This document shows, in pieces, positions 53,075 to 63,099 of a DNA stretch of 64,000 bases. Positions within the stretch are counted from its first letter, which is position 1, and every line of letters begins with the position of its first letter. The notes under the pieces were generated by a model. The model had not been told where the DNA came from, made no database searches, and worked only from the letters and a program-made list of their open reading frames with translations. Location of the stretch: positions 248,001 to 312,000 of the forward strand of contig CM000690.1 of the NCBI GenBank assembly GCA_000149225.2, read 5' to 3'. The translations under genes and the position numbers were made by a program. The DNA is from Lachancea kluyveri NRRL Y-12651. Taxonomy: Eukaryota; Ascomycota; Saccharomycetes; Saccharomycetales; Saccharomycetaceae.

Positions 53075-53444
53075 GCCACTACGCACTTATCTGACTTTTT
53101 GTTGAACAAATAGCTACGCCGACATTATTTTTCAGATTAGCTGAGTAGTTACTAATCCGGGAGATAATTCGATACCGTATAACCAAATAATAAGAATATT
53201 AATGATATTAGTCTTGCTGACACATATTACACCTGAATTTCCATACTAAGACGTTACTAACGTGGAAAAAACCCATACACGACAATCAGTTCTTACTAAG
53301 CCCTTTGTAATTTTATATAAGGAAAAACATCGCTCTCAAAGGTGAGAACTTGTATAAAAGGAAGAGTTGAAACGAAAAACTTTGTGCCCTCGATACTGTT
53401 CGCCGAAGCACCAACCATTCAAACGAGCAAAACTATCTAAAGCC
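53075..53444. promoter_or_regulatory. PST2 promoter with three Yap1-type sites
   Basis: The 370 bases before PST2 hold TTACTAA three times: 53149-53155, 53254-53260 and 53293-53299. TTACTAA is a known Yap1 recognition sequence and S. cerevisiae PST2 is an oxidative-stress gene controlled by Yap1. TATA-like boxes (TATATAA at 53314-53320 and TATAAAA near 53353) follow. Confidence 0.6.
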
Positions 53445-54041
53445 ATGCCAAGAGTTGCTATCATTATTTACACTTTATACGGCCACACTGCCATTCTAGC
53501 TGAAGCCCAAAAAAGGGGTGTTGAAGCTGCAGGTGGCGAGGCTGACATCTACCAAGTCCCAGAAACCCTAAGTGACGATATTCTTAAGGCATTGGGTAGC
53601 TCACCAAAGCCAAACTATCCAATTGCCACTCTACAGACTTTGGAGGAATACGATGCATTTTTGTTCGGTATTCCTACCAGATTTGGTAACTTCCCTGCCC
53701 AATGGAAGGCTTTTTGGGACTCAACCGGTGGCTTGTGGGCCAAGGGCAGTTTGCATGGTAAGGCTGCTGGTGTATTTGTCTCCACCGGTGCCGGTGGTGG
53801 TAACGAAGTGACTGTTGTCAACTCCTTATCTGTCTTGGCTCATCATGGTATCATCTTTGTCCCACTAGGTTACAAGAATGCGTTTGCTGAGTTAAACAAC
53901 CTGGAAGAGGTTCACGGTGGCTCTCCATGGGGTGCTGGTACTATTAGTGGCTCAGATGGCTCTAGACAGCCATCTGAATTGGAGTTGAAGGTTCAAGAAG
54001 TCCAAGGTAAGACATTTTACGAAACCATTCAAAAGTTTTAA
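53445..54041 (+). CDS. PST2: Flavodoxin-like NAD(P)H:quinone oxidoreductase
   Basis: WrbA-family FMN protein that reduces quinones by two electrons under oxidative stress; it sits at eisosomes/plasma membrane in S. cerevisiae. From ATG 53445 ([20 protein letters not shown]) it has 198 residues, the length of Pst2. FMN-binding motifs are [26 protein letters not shown] and STGAGGGNE. An in-frame upstream extension starts only with TTG and lies in the promoter. Codon bias is high. It stands for the YDR032C/YBR052W pair. Confidence 0.96.
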   Translation: MPRVAIIIYTLYGHTAILAEAQKRGVEAAGGEADIYQVPETLSDDILKALGSSPKPNYPIATLQTLEEYDAFLFGIPTRFGNFPAQWKAFWDSTGGLWAKGSLHGKAAGVFVSTGAGGGNEVTVVNSLSVLAHHGIIFVPLGYKNAFAELNNLEEVHGGSPWGAGTISGSDGSRQPSELELKVQEVQGKTFYETIQKF

Positions 54042-54238
54042 ACCATGCTCTCCAATCCCATACTTTAGGACGTATAGACTGGTTTTATAGCAACAGTGTA
54101 ACTACTTGATAAATTTTTTATAAAAGATGCAGTATTAACTTTGGAGCAAAAAGAAACATTCGGTTTCATTTATTAATTCATAAGACTATCTACAAGATTT
54201 ATATGCTTTTCAATGCCCTGAAATGTGTAGCTTTGGGC

Positions 54239-54574
54239 TCACATTTCGTTAATAGGCATTTGAGCGCCCGTCTGTTCCTCAGCACAGGCTCTCATCTCTT
54301 TTAGCAATCCTAAACAATTTTCGTTGATTGTTCTTGTTTCCATGTGATCTTTAACACATTGTTCATACTTCTGCATTTTTTCACTACAATTACGCATCAC
54401 TTTTTGAACACTAGGGACTTTGGCCTTGATGCACTTGCTCAGGTCTACCTGTCTGTAAGAACATGGCGTAGGGTCTTCGTGGTTGGCTGCAATACATTTG
54501 TGGTATTCCATGAACTCACGAGGACAGTTCTTGGCAACATCTTCCATTATTATTTGATCTAAAACGTTAGACAT
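54239..54574 (-). CDS. MIX14: Mitochondrial intermembrane-space CX9C protein
   Basis: Small twin CX9C protein (Mic14/Mix14) imported through the Mia40 pathway into the mitochondrial intermembrane space. From ATG 54574 (MSNVLDQIIMEDVAKNC) it has 111 residues (121 in S. cerevisiae). Several regularly spaced Cys pairs are visible, and the motif RTINENCLGLLKEMRAC is conserved. A TTG six codons upstream is not used. It is the YDR031W orthologue, upstream of and diverging from RAD28. Confidence 0.93.
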   Translation of the reverse strand: MSNVLDQIIMEDVAKNCPREFMEYHKCIAANHEDPTPCSYRQVDLSKCIKAKVPSVQKVMRNCSEKMQKYEQCVKDHMETRTINENCLGLLKEMRACAEEQTGAQMPINEM

Positions 54575-55204
54575 CTTAGGCTTCTTGTTCAATTCTATTT
54601 TTTTCTTTTTTTCCCCTTCTTTCCAGTGCTACGATTTTGTAAAACAAATAGTTTATCAAGTTCGCAAAGCTTTACTTTTTCCTGTTGTATAACAACCGCG
54701 TTGTGAGCGTGTACCCAAAAACTCACAAAGCTCACAAAATACATCCACCTGCCAACAGGGTGAGCAAGAATGCAAAGAGAGGAGCATATCAGTCACGAAT
54801 TTCATGATTGGTGGGGTTCCAAATAATACTGTTTGATGTCCTATACGTATTTGCACTAAACACACATAAATTACAAAGGAGCGAGATGTGATTCTAAAAA
54901 ATTCGTTATCAAGAAAGGAAGGGATACGACAAGTGTGTGATAAGTTGGCTCATCCATTGGACGGACAATGATATCGAGCAATGCTAGTCAGTGGACACTC
55001 GTAGTGCCATAAATCTAATTTATATTTCTCGTAAAGAGGCTGAAATCTTGCTTTGTAAACCAATATACCTTAAATTTTGGGTGTTTCGACATCCCAAGTA
55101 GCTTTGCGACTTCTGTGAATTTTGTTAATTCCATTGGGTTTTTGCCAGGCGAGATGGTAGAAAGATGGCTGCCTGGAAGAATACCGAATGGACACACAGA
55201 TGCC
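54575..55204. other. Divergent region MIX14/RAD28
   Basis: About 630 bases with both promoters. Open sequence runs in frame upstream of the RAD28 ATG but has no ATG before 55154. Nothing else recognised. Confidence 0.5.
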
Positions 55205-56590
55205 ATGAACCAAGCTTACTTCAACTTCCAAATTGGTAAAATTTCGCCCAATGAGCTTTATCATACGTTTCAGAACTCTCAGTTTGAAAAGTTGCTCAAT
55301 TCACAACCATCGAGCTATACACATAGCAAAAGTTCATTAAATGTTGCAGTGAGCTCAATCGCGGTGGATGATATAGGCCAATTTCTATTGAGCAGTGGGG
55401 ATGATGGCAGCCTCACATTATGGGGCATAGACCATCGACTAAAAAAACGGGAACTGTGTAATAAAAGGCTACATTTTGCAAAGGGGAAGTCAAGAGATGA
55501 CAGCGCCCCTACAAACAGGATCAGGAATACTACAAGAAATTATAGCAGTATAGGAAGCTACTACAATGCCCGGCTCTCCAATAGTACAAGACAGCCACAA
55601 ACTTTACACTCAAAAGTCAAAGTGCCATTATATAAAGTTCCTGGAATGTCTAGGGAAATGATGAGCTACGTCCACAATAAGACAAATCAGCCTCCCACAG
55701 TAGTCAAAAGGACTTCTTCAACTCTTGAAAGACAGAAAGAAGAGCAAGATAGTCATTCTTTTGCGATCACATCTATTAAATGGTACTCTCACGATAACGG
55801 TATGTTTTTCACGGGCTCGAGCGATAGAGAGGTTAAAATATGGGATACCAATGAGTTTGAGGTCGTACAGAACTTTCAGCTGGGATACAGAGTTAACCAG
55901 TTGGACACTAAAGGAGATCTCGTAATCGTTGCCAGTGAAGATACATACCCTCGTGTTATTGATCTGAAGTCAATGAGTAGTGTTATAAGTTTAGGAGTAA
56001 AGAATAAAAAAATGAAATTTGGAATTAACACTGCAAAATTCGCACCTATGGGCACCGATCTGGTCGCTTCTGGAGACGACGATGGCAACGTAAGGATCTG
56101 GGATTTGAGAAAAAGCAATTCAATGCTCTATGACTTAACAGAACAAGACACTCTAAGCAAGCCACATGCAAAGTGTTGCAACGATTTGTGCTGGAATCCG
56201 AGATTAGAAGATGAACTGGTGACTACTGGAAACGATGGAAAATGCAAGCTTTGGTCCTGGAGAAATACATCCGAACCTCGCTGCAGGCTGCAACTGGGTG
56301 ACACTAATCTAATGAGAAATAAATACAGGATGCGTACATCACACCGTTTGATGTGGCATGATCGCTACGTCTTTTTTAACAGTGATTACGGCGAGATACT
56401 TCTCTTTCGGTGCGATGACGGGAAAGTTTGGAACAAGTTTGACTATCCCCTCATAACTTCAGAGACACGCAAGACACCGAGGTTTCAAAGTATGGCTTTG
56501 GAAACAAGTATGAGCAATGGCATAGGGATGAGACTATACTTGGGCACAAATGATGTTCACGGCCAGATTTTAGAATACCAACCGTCTTGA
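55205..56590 (+). CDS. RAD28: WD-repeat protein Rad28 (CSA homologue)
   Basis: Yeast relative of the Cockayne syndrome A protein, linked to transcription-coupled repair. From ATG 55205 (MNQAYFNFQIGKISPNELYH) it has 461 residues; this matches the Rad28 head (FRVGNISLNEFY), while the S. cerevisiae protein has 506. An in-frame ATG at 55154 is possible. WD40 repeats are clear: LLSSGDDGSLTLWGID, FFTGSSDREVKIWDT, LVASGDDDGNVRIWDLR and LVTTGNDGKCKLWSW. It is the YDR030C orthologue. Confidence 0.9.
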   Translation: MNQAYFNFQIGKISPNELYHTFQNSQFEKLLNSQPSSYTHSKSSLNVAVSSIAVDDIGQFLLSSGDDGSLTLWGIDHRLKKRELCNKRLHFAKGKSRDDSAPTNRIRNTTRNYSSIGSYYNARLSNSTRQPQTLHSKVKVPLYKVPGMSREMMSYVHNKTNQPPTVVKRTSSTLERQKEEQDSHSFAITSIKWYSHDNGMFFTGSSDREVKIWDTNEFEVVQNFQLGYRVNQLDTKGDLVIVASEDTYPRVIDLKSMSSVISLGVKNKKMKFGINTAKFAPMGTDLVASGDDDGNVRIWDLRKSNSMLYDLTEQDTLSKPHAKCCNDLCWNPRLEDELVTTGNDGKCKLWSWRNTSEPRCRLQLGDTNLMRNKYRMRTSHRLMWHDRYVFFNSDYGEILLFRCDDGKVWNKFDYPLITSETRKTPRFQSMALETSMSNGIGMRLYLGTNDVHGQILEYQPS

Positions 56591-57136
56591 TCACGTGTTT
56601 GAAGGCTACCGCGGAAAAGGAAACTTTCCAGAGTCAAACTTCAATGTAACCATGGCATCACTTCTAAAGCAAGTTAATACGCAAAGAAGGAAAAAAAATT
56701 AGTAGAGTCCAGAGGACAGTATAGAAATAGCGTATACTTTAACAAGTTGTCAATTTGCTTAGCAACATAGGGCAGGAATTTACTATCGAAACCCTATACA
56801 AAAGGTTTAAATTCCGACTAAGATCATGTTTAACGAATAATCAATCCAAACAAAATTTCATTAGGAGTTTTTAAGAAGGGGTATAAGCTCAAACTCTTCT
56901 TCAGGTAACCAAGCCAGCTTATCACTGTCGAGACAAGGAAGTGACAGAGAAAGGAGAGAAAAATAGCTCATTTTCTTATCCCATAACATAGAAAATAACA
57001 GGAAACCTAAGTTCATAGAACTTGTATTTTCTGCTCTTCAATTTTTTGCTTTTTCCATTTCGTTGAGATCCTTTTTAGAACCACAACCACCAGGAGACAG
57101 TAAAGCAGGAATAGAAAACAATATTTTTTCACTAGA
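56591..57136. other. Intergenic region RAD28 / REG1
   Basis: About 550 bases with the REG1 promoter and leader. A CACGTG (TCACGTG at 56592-56598) follows directly after the RAD28 stop codon. Nothing else recognised. Confidence 0.45.
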
Positions 57137-59803
57137 ATGCCTAAAAACTTGGCTTCATATTTTGCTAATGGCAACAGTGTCATCGGTGATAGTGCACAAG
57201 ATAGCAAAAGTCCGTATAGCGATGATGAGATGGGCCCCTCTATTTCCATGGCCGTGCAGGCAGATGATGATGAAGAGTTTCAAAAGTCAACGTTCAATCT
57301 AAAGAGAACAAGGTCCATGGGCCTTTTGGACGAGTATGTTGATCCTACGAAAAAGCTATTAGGTAAAGAAGCATCTTATGATGAAGCACTTGCCATTCCT
57401 GCAAATTATGATGACGAAAACAATAATGATAATGACTATAACTTCGAAAATTACAAAGAACATGCTCATAAAGATGAATATCTTAACGACGATTCCTCAG
57501 GTTCAAACTCGCCTCCCGACCCCGATACCGATAACTATTTAATTCCCCATGACGATCATGATTTGGTCTACGAACCTCAAAGGCATGTTGATTATTTATC
57601 CCATAAGTGGGATGAGTCTGAAATTTCCAAATCCTGGAAATATATCATTTTGAAAAAGAAAAAAAAAGATCAGGACCTGGTGAACGCAGCCAGGTTGGAA
57701 AATGCTTCTTGGAGAACTTGGGCTAAAGCCAGAAACAACCTGAAGACAGTTAGCCCTGAAGTGGTCAACTGGTCCAAAGATTCAGATGTAACCTGGCTTT
57801 ACGGGCCTATCGTCCGCGAAAGTGGCAAAACGGTACCAGAAAACGAAAGTGAATGTGGTTATGGCTCCGACGATGAAACTTCCAAAAGACTTGCCCCCAA
57901 GAAGAAAAAAAAGGGGCCCAAACCAATTTTAAAAAAAAGAAGCGTTTCGGAGATAATAGAGGAGAATTCTTTGTGGAGACTAAATGTTGCTAGACAGCAC
58001 AGAAGGCAGTTAGCAAATACGTCCTTTGTAACTGACTCGTATGGCTCCACCTATCCCCACGATGATTACGATGCCATTGCAGCTAAGGTCAACGCTCAGT
58101 ACTACACAAATCCATCAGGGGCGCCGAACCAAGATCAAGAATTAGAATACAAAAGCTCGCCTACCCCGATGGATATAGATTCACCTCAAGTGATTCTATC
58201 GCCTACACCAAAATTAGAAGAGGAAGACCAAAAACCAGTATTAGCCTCTATTTTAACCTCCTTTAGTCAAAAGGGCCTTCCGGTAAAAGATAGACACATC
58301 CATTTTAACGACCGTGTTGAACAGTGCATGGCAGTCAACAGCAATTTGGAAGATGATGACAATCACGAGGAAGATAGCATAAACGGTGGAGATTATCTGG
58401 AAGATTATCGGAATAACTCTGACCGCACGCTTTACTCTCAGAGCGATGATGAAAACAACAAGCTTTACATGGATTCAGATAGCAATTCTGAAAATTCTTC
58501 ATCGGAGGAAGAAGAGGGTGGAATTTTTATCAGTGCTAGATATTCCAGAAAAAATGAGGGTATTCATACGCCAACGGATCTTTCCTCTGAATCTTCTTTC
58601 CCAGGCAGGAGAGACCAGGTGGCTCCAAGCATTAAGCTGCTTCCCTGCACGACCCTAAATTATGGTTCTGATGACGACGAATCCGGGGACAACAGCGAGT
58701 ATTATAGTGGAAATGCAGTTTCACATAACGTGAATACTTTTAGAGGGTACGATTACATGTATGATTACAATTCTGTTTACACAGCGGACACGTCGAGTTT
58801 TTTGGGGGTCAACAACTGTGATATTGTAGATGTCCCGGAGGACATTGCCCTACAGACACCAATTGAGGCAGATACACCCGATTTCGTGTTTAACCAAGAC
58901 CCCAAGGACGCTCTACACGAAAATTCGGAACTTCATTCGCAAAAACAACAGACTAATTTCACCTTTGATAGTGACGGTGACGGCTATAACTCGGATAACG
59001 AGCCCCAGTTCATTGAAAATTCACAAGACAACGGCAGCGACGATGATAACGAAATAAGTTCGCTGTGCTTAAAAAGAACACAGTCGTTGGGAAAGGCAAG
59101 CACCAGTTCTATACACGACTTACAGCAACCCTCGCCTGTGATCCCGCAAACACATAGTTTTATCACTGGAAAACCTTTAAATTCTAATCACGAAACACAA
59201 GAGATTCTAACTCAGACTCAACAACAGGGTTACCTAAAGCGTACACCATCGTCTAAAAGTTTTATCTTTGATTCCGATTCTGGTTCTGGTTCCGATTCTG
59301 ATTCGAATTCCGATTCTGGTCCCGATTCTTGTCCTTTTGAAAACGAAAATCAACCGCAGCATGACGATAGCAGATATGATGACGAAATTTTGACCAGCAG
59401 TGGCCTTTCTACAGCCAAAACTCCATTCACTATTCCGACACAGGGAACCTCGGTTGTACCAGTACCCAAGAATGCAAGAATATCTAGTGGATCTCCGTTT
59501 AGCGAGTCTCCATTAGCAAGGGTCAGCTCAGGGAACACTCAGGCATCATTAAGTGATATTGCTATATCAGGTTATATTTCTCCGAGGAATGACTCGATGC
59601 AATCTGTGGTGTCAAAGCAAAAGATTGTTGGTGCTTCAAACAGTCCCCACCAAGAAGTTGATCAAATGAATAAGCATTTAGAGAACTGCCACATCGGTCC
59701 ATCACAAGGAGAGCAAGGAAACACCAATGATGAAAGCATACAACAAATGATGTTTTCCGCAAGAGAAATGGCAAGTAAGTATCTACATTCATGGAAGAAG
59801 TGA
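57137..59803 (+). CDS. REG1: Reg1, regulatory subunit of protein phosphatase Glc7
   Basis: Directs the PP1 phosphatase Glc7 to Snf1 kinase for glucose repression. It has 888 residues (1014 in S. cerevisiae). The N-terminal conserved part has MGLLDEYVDPTKKLLGKEAS and the block WKYIILKKKKKDQDLVNAAR, SWRTWAK. The PP1-binding motif is in RHIHFNDRVEQCMAV, Ile388-Phe390, which corresponds to the Ile and Phe known to be needed for Glc7 binding. The rest is acidic, Ser- and Asp-rich and disordered, with an SD repeat (about residues 713-735). It stands for the YDR028C/YBR050C pair. Confidence 0.94.
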   Translation: MPKNLASYFANGNSVIGDSAQDSKSPYSDDEMGPSISMAVQADDDEEFQKSTFNLKRTRSMGLLDEYVDPTKKLLGKEASYDEALAIPANYDDENNNDNDYNFENYKEHAHKDEYLNDDSSGSNSPPDPDTDNYLIPHDDHDLVYEPQRHVDYLSHKWDESEISKSWKYIILKKKKKDQDLVNAARLENASWRTWAKARNNLKTVSPEVVNWSKDSDVTWLYGPIVRESGKTVPENESECGYGSDDETSKRLAPKKKKKGPKPILKKRSVSEIIEENSLWRLNVARQHRRQLANTSFVTDSYGSTYPHDDYDAIAAKVNAQYYTNPSGAPNQDQELEYKSSPTPMDIDSPQVILSPTPKLEEEDQKPVLASILTSFSQKGLPVKDRHIHFNDRVEQCMAVNSNLEDDDNHEEDSINGGDYLEDYRNNSDRTLYSQSDDENNKLYMDSDSNSENSSSEEEEGGIFISARYSRKNEGIHTPTDLSSESSFPGRRDQVAPSIKLLPCTTLNYGSDDDESGDNSEYYSGNAVSHNVNTFRGYDYMYDYNSVYTADTSSFLGVNNCDIVDVPEDIALQTPIEADTPDFVFNQDPKDALHENSELHSQKQQTNFTFDSDGDGYNSDNEPQFIENSQDNGSDDDNEISSLCLKRTQSLGKASTSSIHDLQQPSPVIPQTHSFITGKPLNSNHETQEILTQTQQQGYLKRTPSSKSFIFDSDSGSGSDSDSNSDSGPDSCPFENENQPQHDDSRYDDEILTSSGLSTAKTPFTIPTQGTSVVPVPKNARISSGSPFSESPLARVSSGNTQASLSDIAISGYISPRNDSMQSVVSKQKIVGASNSPHQEVDQMNKHLENCHIGPSQGEQGNTNDESIQQMMFSAREMASKYLHSWKK

Positions 59804-60164
59804 GATTTGTTACTGGATTAATTTTTGATCCTTTAATTGTAAGGCAAGAGGGCATCCAAAAAAGAACAAGGAAAGAGAAAATTGAATTAAAGAAAAAAAA
59901 GATCAATAAGTACTATTAGGTATTAGAAACTACTTACACATAACTGTATGTAATTGATGTTGTATCGTTCTCTATTCAACACCATCGTCATTAGTCTCTT
60001 GACTATTCTTTTCTGTACAATTCGTGGACTGTGACTTTATGTTAGGGGAAATGCGATTGTTGTGTTTTGAGCAAGTCGATATACTACCGATATTCAAGGT
60101 ACCACCAAAAGTAGGTGTAAAAAACTATCAGCTGGTACTTCAAGAAAGCGAACTGACAATAACA
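59804..60164. other. Intergenic region REG1 / VPS54
   Basis: About 360 bases including the VPS54 promoter. The VPS54 frame is open back to about 60024, but the part before 60165 has no fungal Vps54 character that I recognise. Confidence 0.5.
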
Positions 60165-62891
60165 ATGGATTCGTCTCCGGGCAAGCCGCTCGATACATCA
60201 TCCCCAAAGGGGCTAGCTAGCAGCCCTTTGACAGGACCAGTGCCGCAAGATCACAATTCTGCAATTCCGGCATTGAAGTTACCAAACTCACCAACAAAAA
60301 CCCCTGAGCATAGCAGGTCGGAGTCTCCATCAAGCCCAACCACAGAAGCGTCATTAAATGATGATTTATTGAGTGTGTATAGCAGTACTACTAGGATCGA
60401 CAAAAACAGACACGTAGCGAGGTTTAGCATGGATAGCACTTCTTTTAGACGCAGCTTTGATTCATCTTCGGTCTATGGGAGACAAAACAGATCGTATTTA
60501 TTGGATAATGAAATTCATAGTGGAAGTATGGATTTTTCGCCTTTGGGAAATAACTCAATTTACGAGATCGTTATGAATACAAGAAGGAAAAACTGGTTAA
60601 GACATCCAACCACCGACGATATTCCTCCTGTAAGTTTAAGTAAAAATGAAATTCAGAGCGGCTGGAAGGAAGTGATAAGCAATTACGTTGGTGGAATTAG
60701 GGCAGAGTACCCAACTTTTGAAAGCACAAATAATTTGAAAAGTATAGATCGATTAGACCAATTGAAGCAGTTAGGGAAGCTCAACTCCGGCTCAAAAGGG
60801 TCTGATGATACGGATGAAGAGTTTATATCAAAGGAAAATGAAAACAAATTAAAAGACGTCCCAGAGTTCTTCTTTGATAAAGACTTCAAATTAGACAACC
60901 CTAGGACTTTTAAAAAGGTTCTAGATGATATAGATTTGCACTTGGATACATTACATGACACCACGCAGCAACAGAGGGATGAAGCTAATCAAGAATTACA
61001 GGAGAGGCTAACTTTTTACCTGGATACCGTAGAGAGTCTACTTGTTATCGAAATTTCTAAGTCCTCTTACAAGTTTTTTAACGCCTTGGAAGACGTTGAC
61101 AAGATACAAGATAGAGCACGTAGCATTGTGGAGAAACTGAACGAATTATCGCATAACCTTAAAGTTATAGATGATGAGAAAATTCAAAGCAGGATCAAAT
61201 TGTTGAAAGAGATGATTAGAAGGAAAAACGTTGAGAAGATAGAACAAGGCCTGTTACAAGTGAGGGAAATCGTATCAAGGACAGAAAAATGCAAGCATCT
61301 ATATGAAACGGAAAAATTCGAGGAGTGTCTCGATTTAATGGACTCCGTTACTTATTTGATGAAAGGTGATGACTCTACAGATACCAGAGTACAGAAATGG
61401 ACGAGTGGTTGGCCCTACAAGCTATTAGATCTAAGAGCCGTGCCTGCATTATCCAACTTAAGAGAATTCTTGACCAATATTAGGATTGAGATTGGTGGAG
61501 GATACTCTTTAAAGTTATCTGAGTTACTACTAGACGATGTCAGAAAACACTGTCAAGCAGTTTCTCTAAACGAAACACTTAAAAGATTGACCTCAAGGAA
61601 AATCGATAGTAAAAAACATTTAGAAGTTGACCCCGTACTACGAACTTCAATCCAAGAGCTAATGACTAAACTTATCCGTTGTGAAGAGCTTGCAAGCTCC
61701 TTTAAATTATATGAAGATAAATTTATCACAGAGCTCAAAAATATCATTAAGGAGCATCTTCCTAAAGAGACCGAAAGTAACGATTCAACACCTGACATAT
61801 CCATGGAATTCAAGCCTGCTAGTAGTGGTTCTAAGCTGTCCAGATTGATAAGGGAGCAAACTCCTTTGGAATTCCAAACCATGTTGGAGAGAATATTCGC
61901 TCATGAAAGTGAAGCTCTAAGACGACTATCAAGACACCAAAAATTATTGCTGGATTTAGCGTTGAATCAGGTTGCTAATACAACCCCTAACGAAAACCAG
62001 CACGATATGATAATGCAACTAGATATCAGAAATGCGGTTAATGAAGGTATTCGTATTGTTCAGTTGAGAATGGGTAAGATAATTGCTGTGAGAAGGGACA
62101 CGACTAGTTCCTTACGGTATGACTATTTTTTGAAATTTTACAGTATCAACACATCCTTTATTCAGGAATGTGAATCGATTACAGGTGAGTTTTTGACCAA
62201 GTATCTGTCGGATGTATTGGCAGTGCAAATCAAAAACTACGTTTCGACAATGAGTTCACTACATTTAAAAACTATCCAAAATAAAATTGACCAGGAGAAA
62301 TGGATTCCGTTTGTTGTAGATGGAGGACTTCAGAAAGATGTTAACGATATCATTTCAAGTGTTGACCTGGATCCGTTAAATTGGACGCGCATAGTAGATC
62401 TAACTAACAAAGAAGAACAAAAAACCGAGCAAGAAGAACAACAGGAAGATGAGAAGCCCAAGGGCCATAAAAAGTCAGTAGTCGTTAGCGACAAAACATT
62501 TGTTGCTAGCGATTCGTTACTGGTTGCCATTAAAATGATCAAGTCAATATTGGCGCTCTCCGTCAGTTTACCACCACATTATCTAAGCAATTTCGAGAAA
62601 ATGTGCCTTGATTTACTGCGCTACTTTAACAGCCATGCGATATCATCCGTTTCTATAACCGTTGATGGAAAGCTAGCTTTAGCATCTGGTAAAAATCTGA
62701 GTATTCTGGGTGAGTCCTTGGACTGCCTTACGGAGTTCATCACCTTAGTACAAGGCTTTTACCAAAGGTTCGGAGATGCCTGTAAAGACTTCACCCCTTG
62801 TAGTGCCACGGTATATAACCAGCTACTACAACAGTTCCAATCATCATCTGATAGAATATACCAGTCACATGCCCCTCCTCCTCCTGTATGA
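60165..62891 (+). CDS. VPS54: GARP complex subunit Vps54
   Basis: Subunit of the Golgi-associated retrograde protein complex (Vps51-54) that tethers endosome-derived vesicles at the trans-Golgi. From ATG 60165 (MDSSPGKPLDTSSPKGLASS) it has 908 residues (889 in S. cerevisiae). In-frame ATGs at 60039 and 60051 would lengthen it; the 60165 start was chosen because the Ser/Pro-rich head begins there. A coiled-coil region starts at about residue 270 (DVPEFFFDKDFKLDNPRTFK, then TLHDTTQQQRDEANQ), as typical of Vps51-family tethers; the C-terminal Vps54 domain follows. It ends in PPPPV. It is the YDR027C orthologue. Confidence 0.92.
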   Translation: MDSSPGKPLDTSSPKGLASSPLTGPVPQDHNSAIPALKLPNSPTKTPEHSRSESPSSPTTEASLNDDLLSVYSSTTRIDKNRHVARFSMDSTSFRRSFDSSSVYGRQNRSYLLDNEIHSGSMDFSPLGNNSIYEIVMNTRRKNWLRHPTTDDIPPVSLSKNEIQSGWKEVISNYVGGIRAEYPTFESTNNLKSIDRLDQLKQLGKLNSGSKGSDDTDEEFISKENENKLKDVPEFFFDKDFKLDNPRTFKKVLDDIDLHLDTLHDTTQQQRDEANQELQERLTFYLDTVESLLVIEISKSSYKFFNALEDVDKIQDRARSIVEKLNELSHNLKVIDDEKIQSRIKLLKEMIRRKNVEKIEQGLLQVREIVSRTEKCKHLYETEKFEECLDLMDSVTYLMKGDDSTDTRVQKWTSGWPYKLLDLRAVPALSNLREFLTNIRIEIGGGYSLKLSELLLDDVRKHCQAVSLNETLKRLTSRKIDSKKHLEVDPVLRTSIQELMTKLIRCEELASSFKLYEDKFITELKNIIKEHLPKETESNDSTPDISMEFKPASSGSKLSRLIREQTPLEFQTMLERIFAHESEALRRLSRHQKLLLDLALNQVANTTPNENQHDMIMQLDIRNAVNEGIRIVQLRMGKIIAVRRDTTSSLRYDYFLKFYSINTSFIQECESITGEFLTKYLSDVLAVQIKNYVSTMSSLHLKTIQNKIDQEKWIPFVVDGGLQKDVNDIISSVDLDPLNWTRIVDLTNKEEQKTEQEEQQEDEKPKGHKKSVVVSDKTFVASDSLLVAIKMIKSILALSVSLPPHYLSNFEKMCLDLLRYFNSHAISSVSITVDGKLALASGKNLSILGESLDCLTEFITLVQGFYQRFGDACKDFTPCSATVYNQLLQQFQSSSDRIYQSHAPPPPV

Positions 62892-62925
62892 GCGTATAGC
62901 AGATATAGTCATAATTAACGAAATA

Positions 62926-63048
62926 TTACCCTGATTTGTTGAAAAAAAAAAAGAGGGCAGTTTGGTGGGTCAACCCCTGGAAGTTTTTTCTTTTACCCTC
63001 CCTGAACTTGACTATTGCCATCCCCCAAACAAAGGAATTCCTTACCCT
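62926..63048. promoter_or_regulatory. REB1: Three Reb1-like sites before REB1
   Basis: TTACCCT occurs at 62926-62932, 62993-62999 and 63042-63048, within 175 bases of the REB1 ATG. TTACCCG is the primary Reb1 site and TTACCCT a known secondary one, and REB1 of S. cerevisiae controls its own promoter. Confidence 0.55.
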
Positions 63049-63099
63049 GAACAACCAGAGAAGAGACCGGCGGTTACCTCGATTTCAAAACAACAAAGT

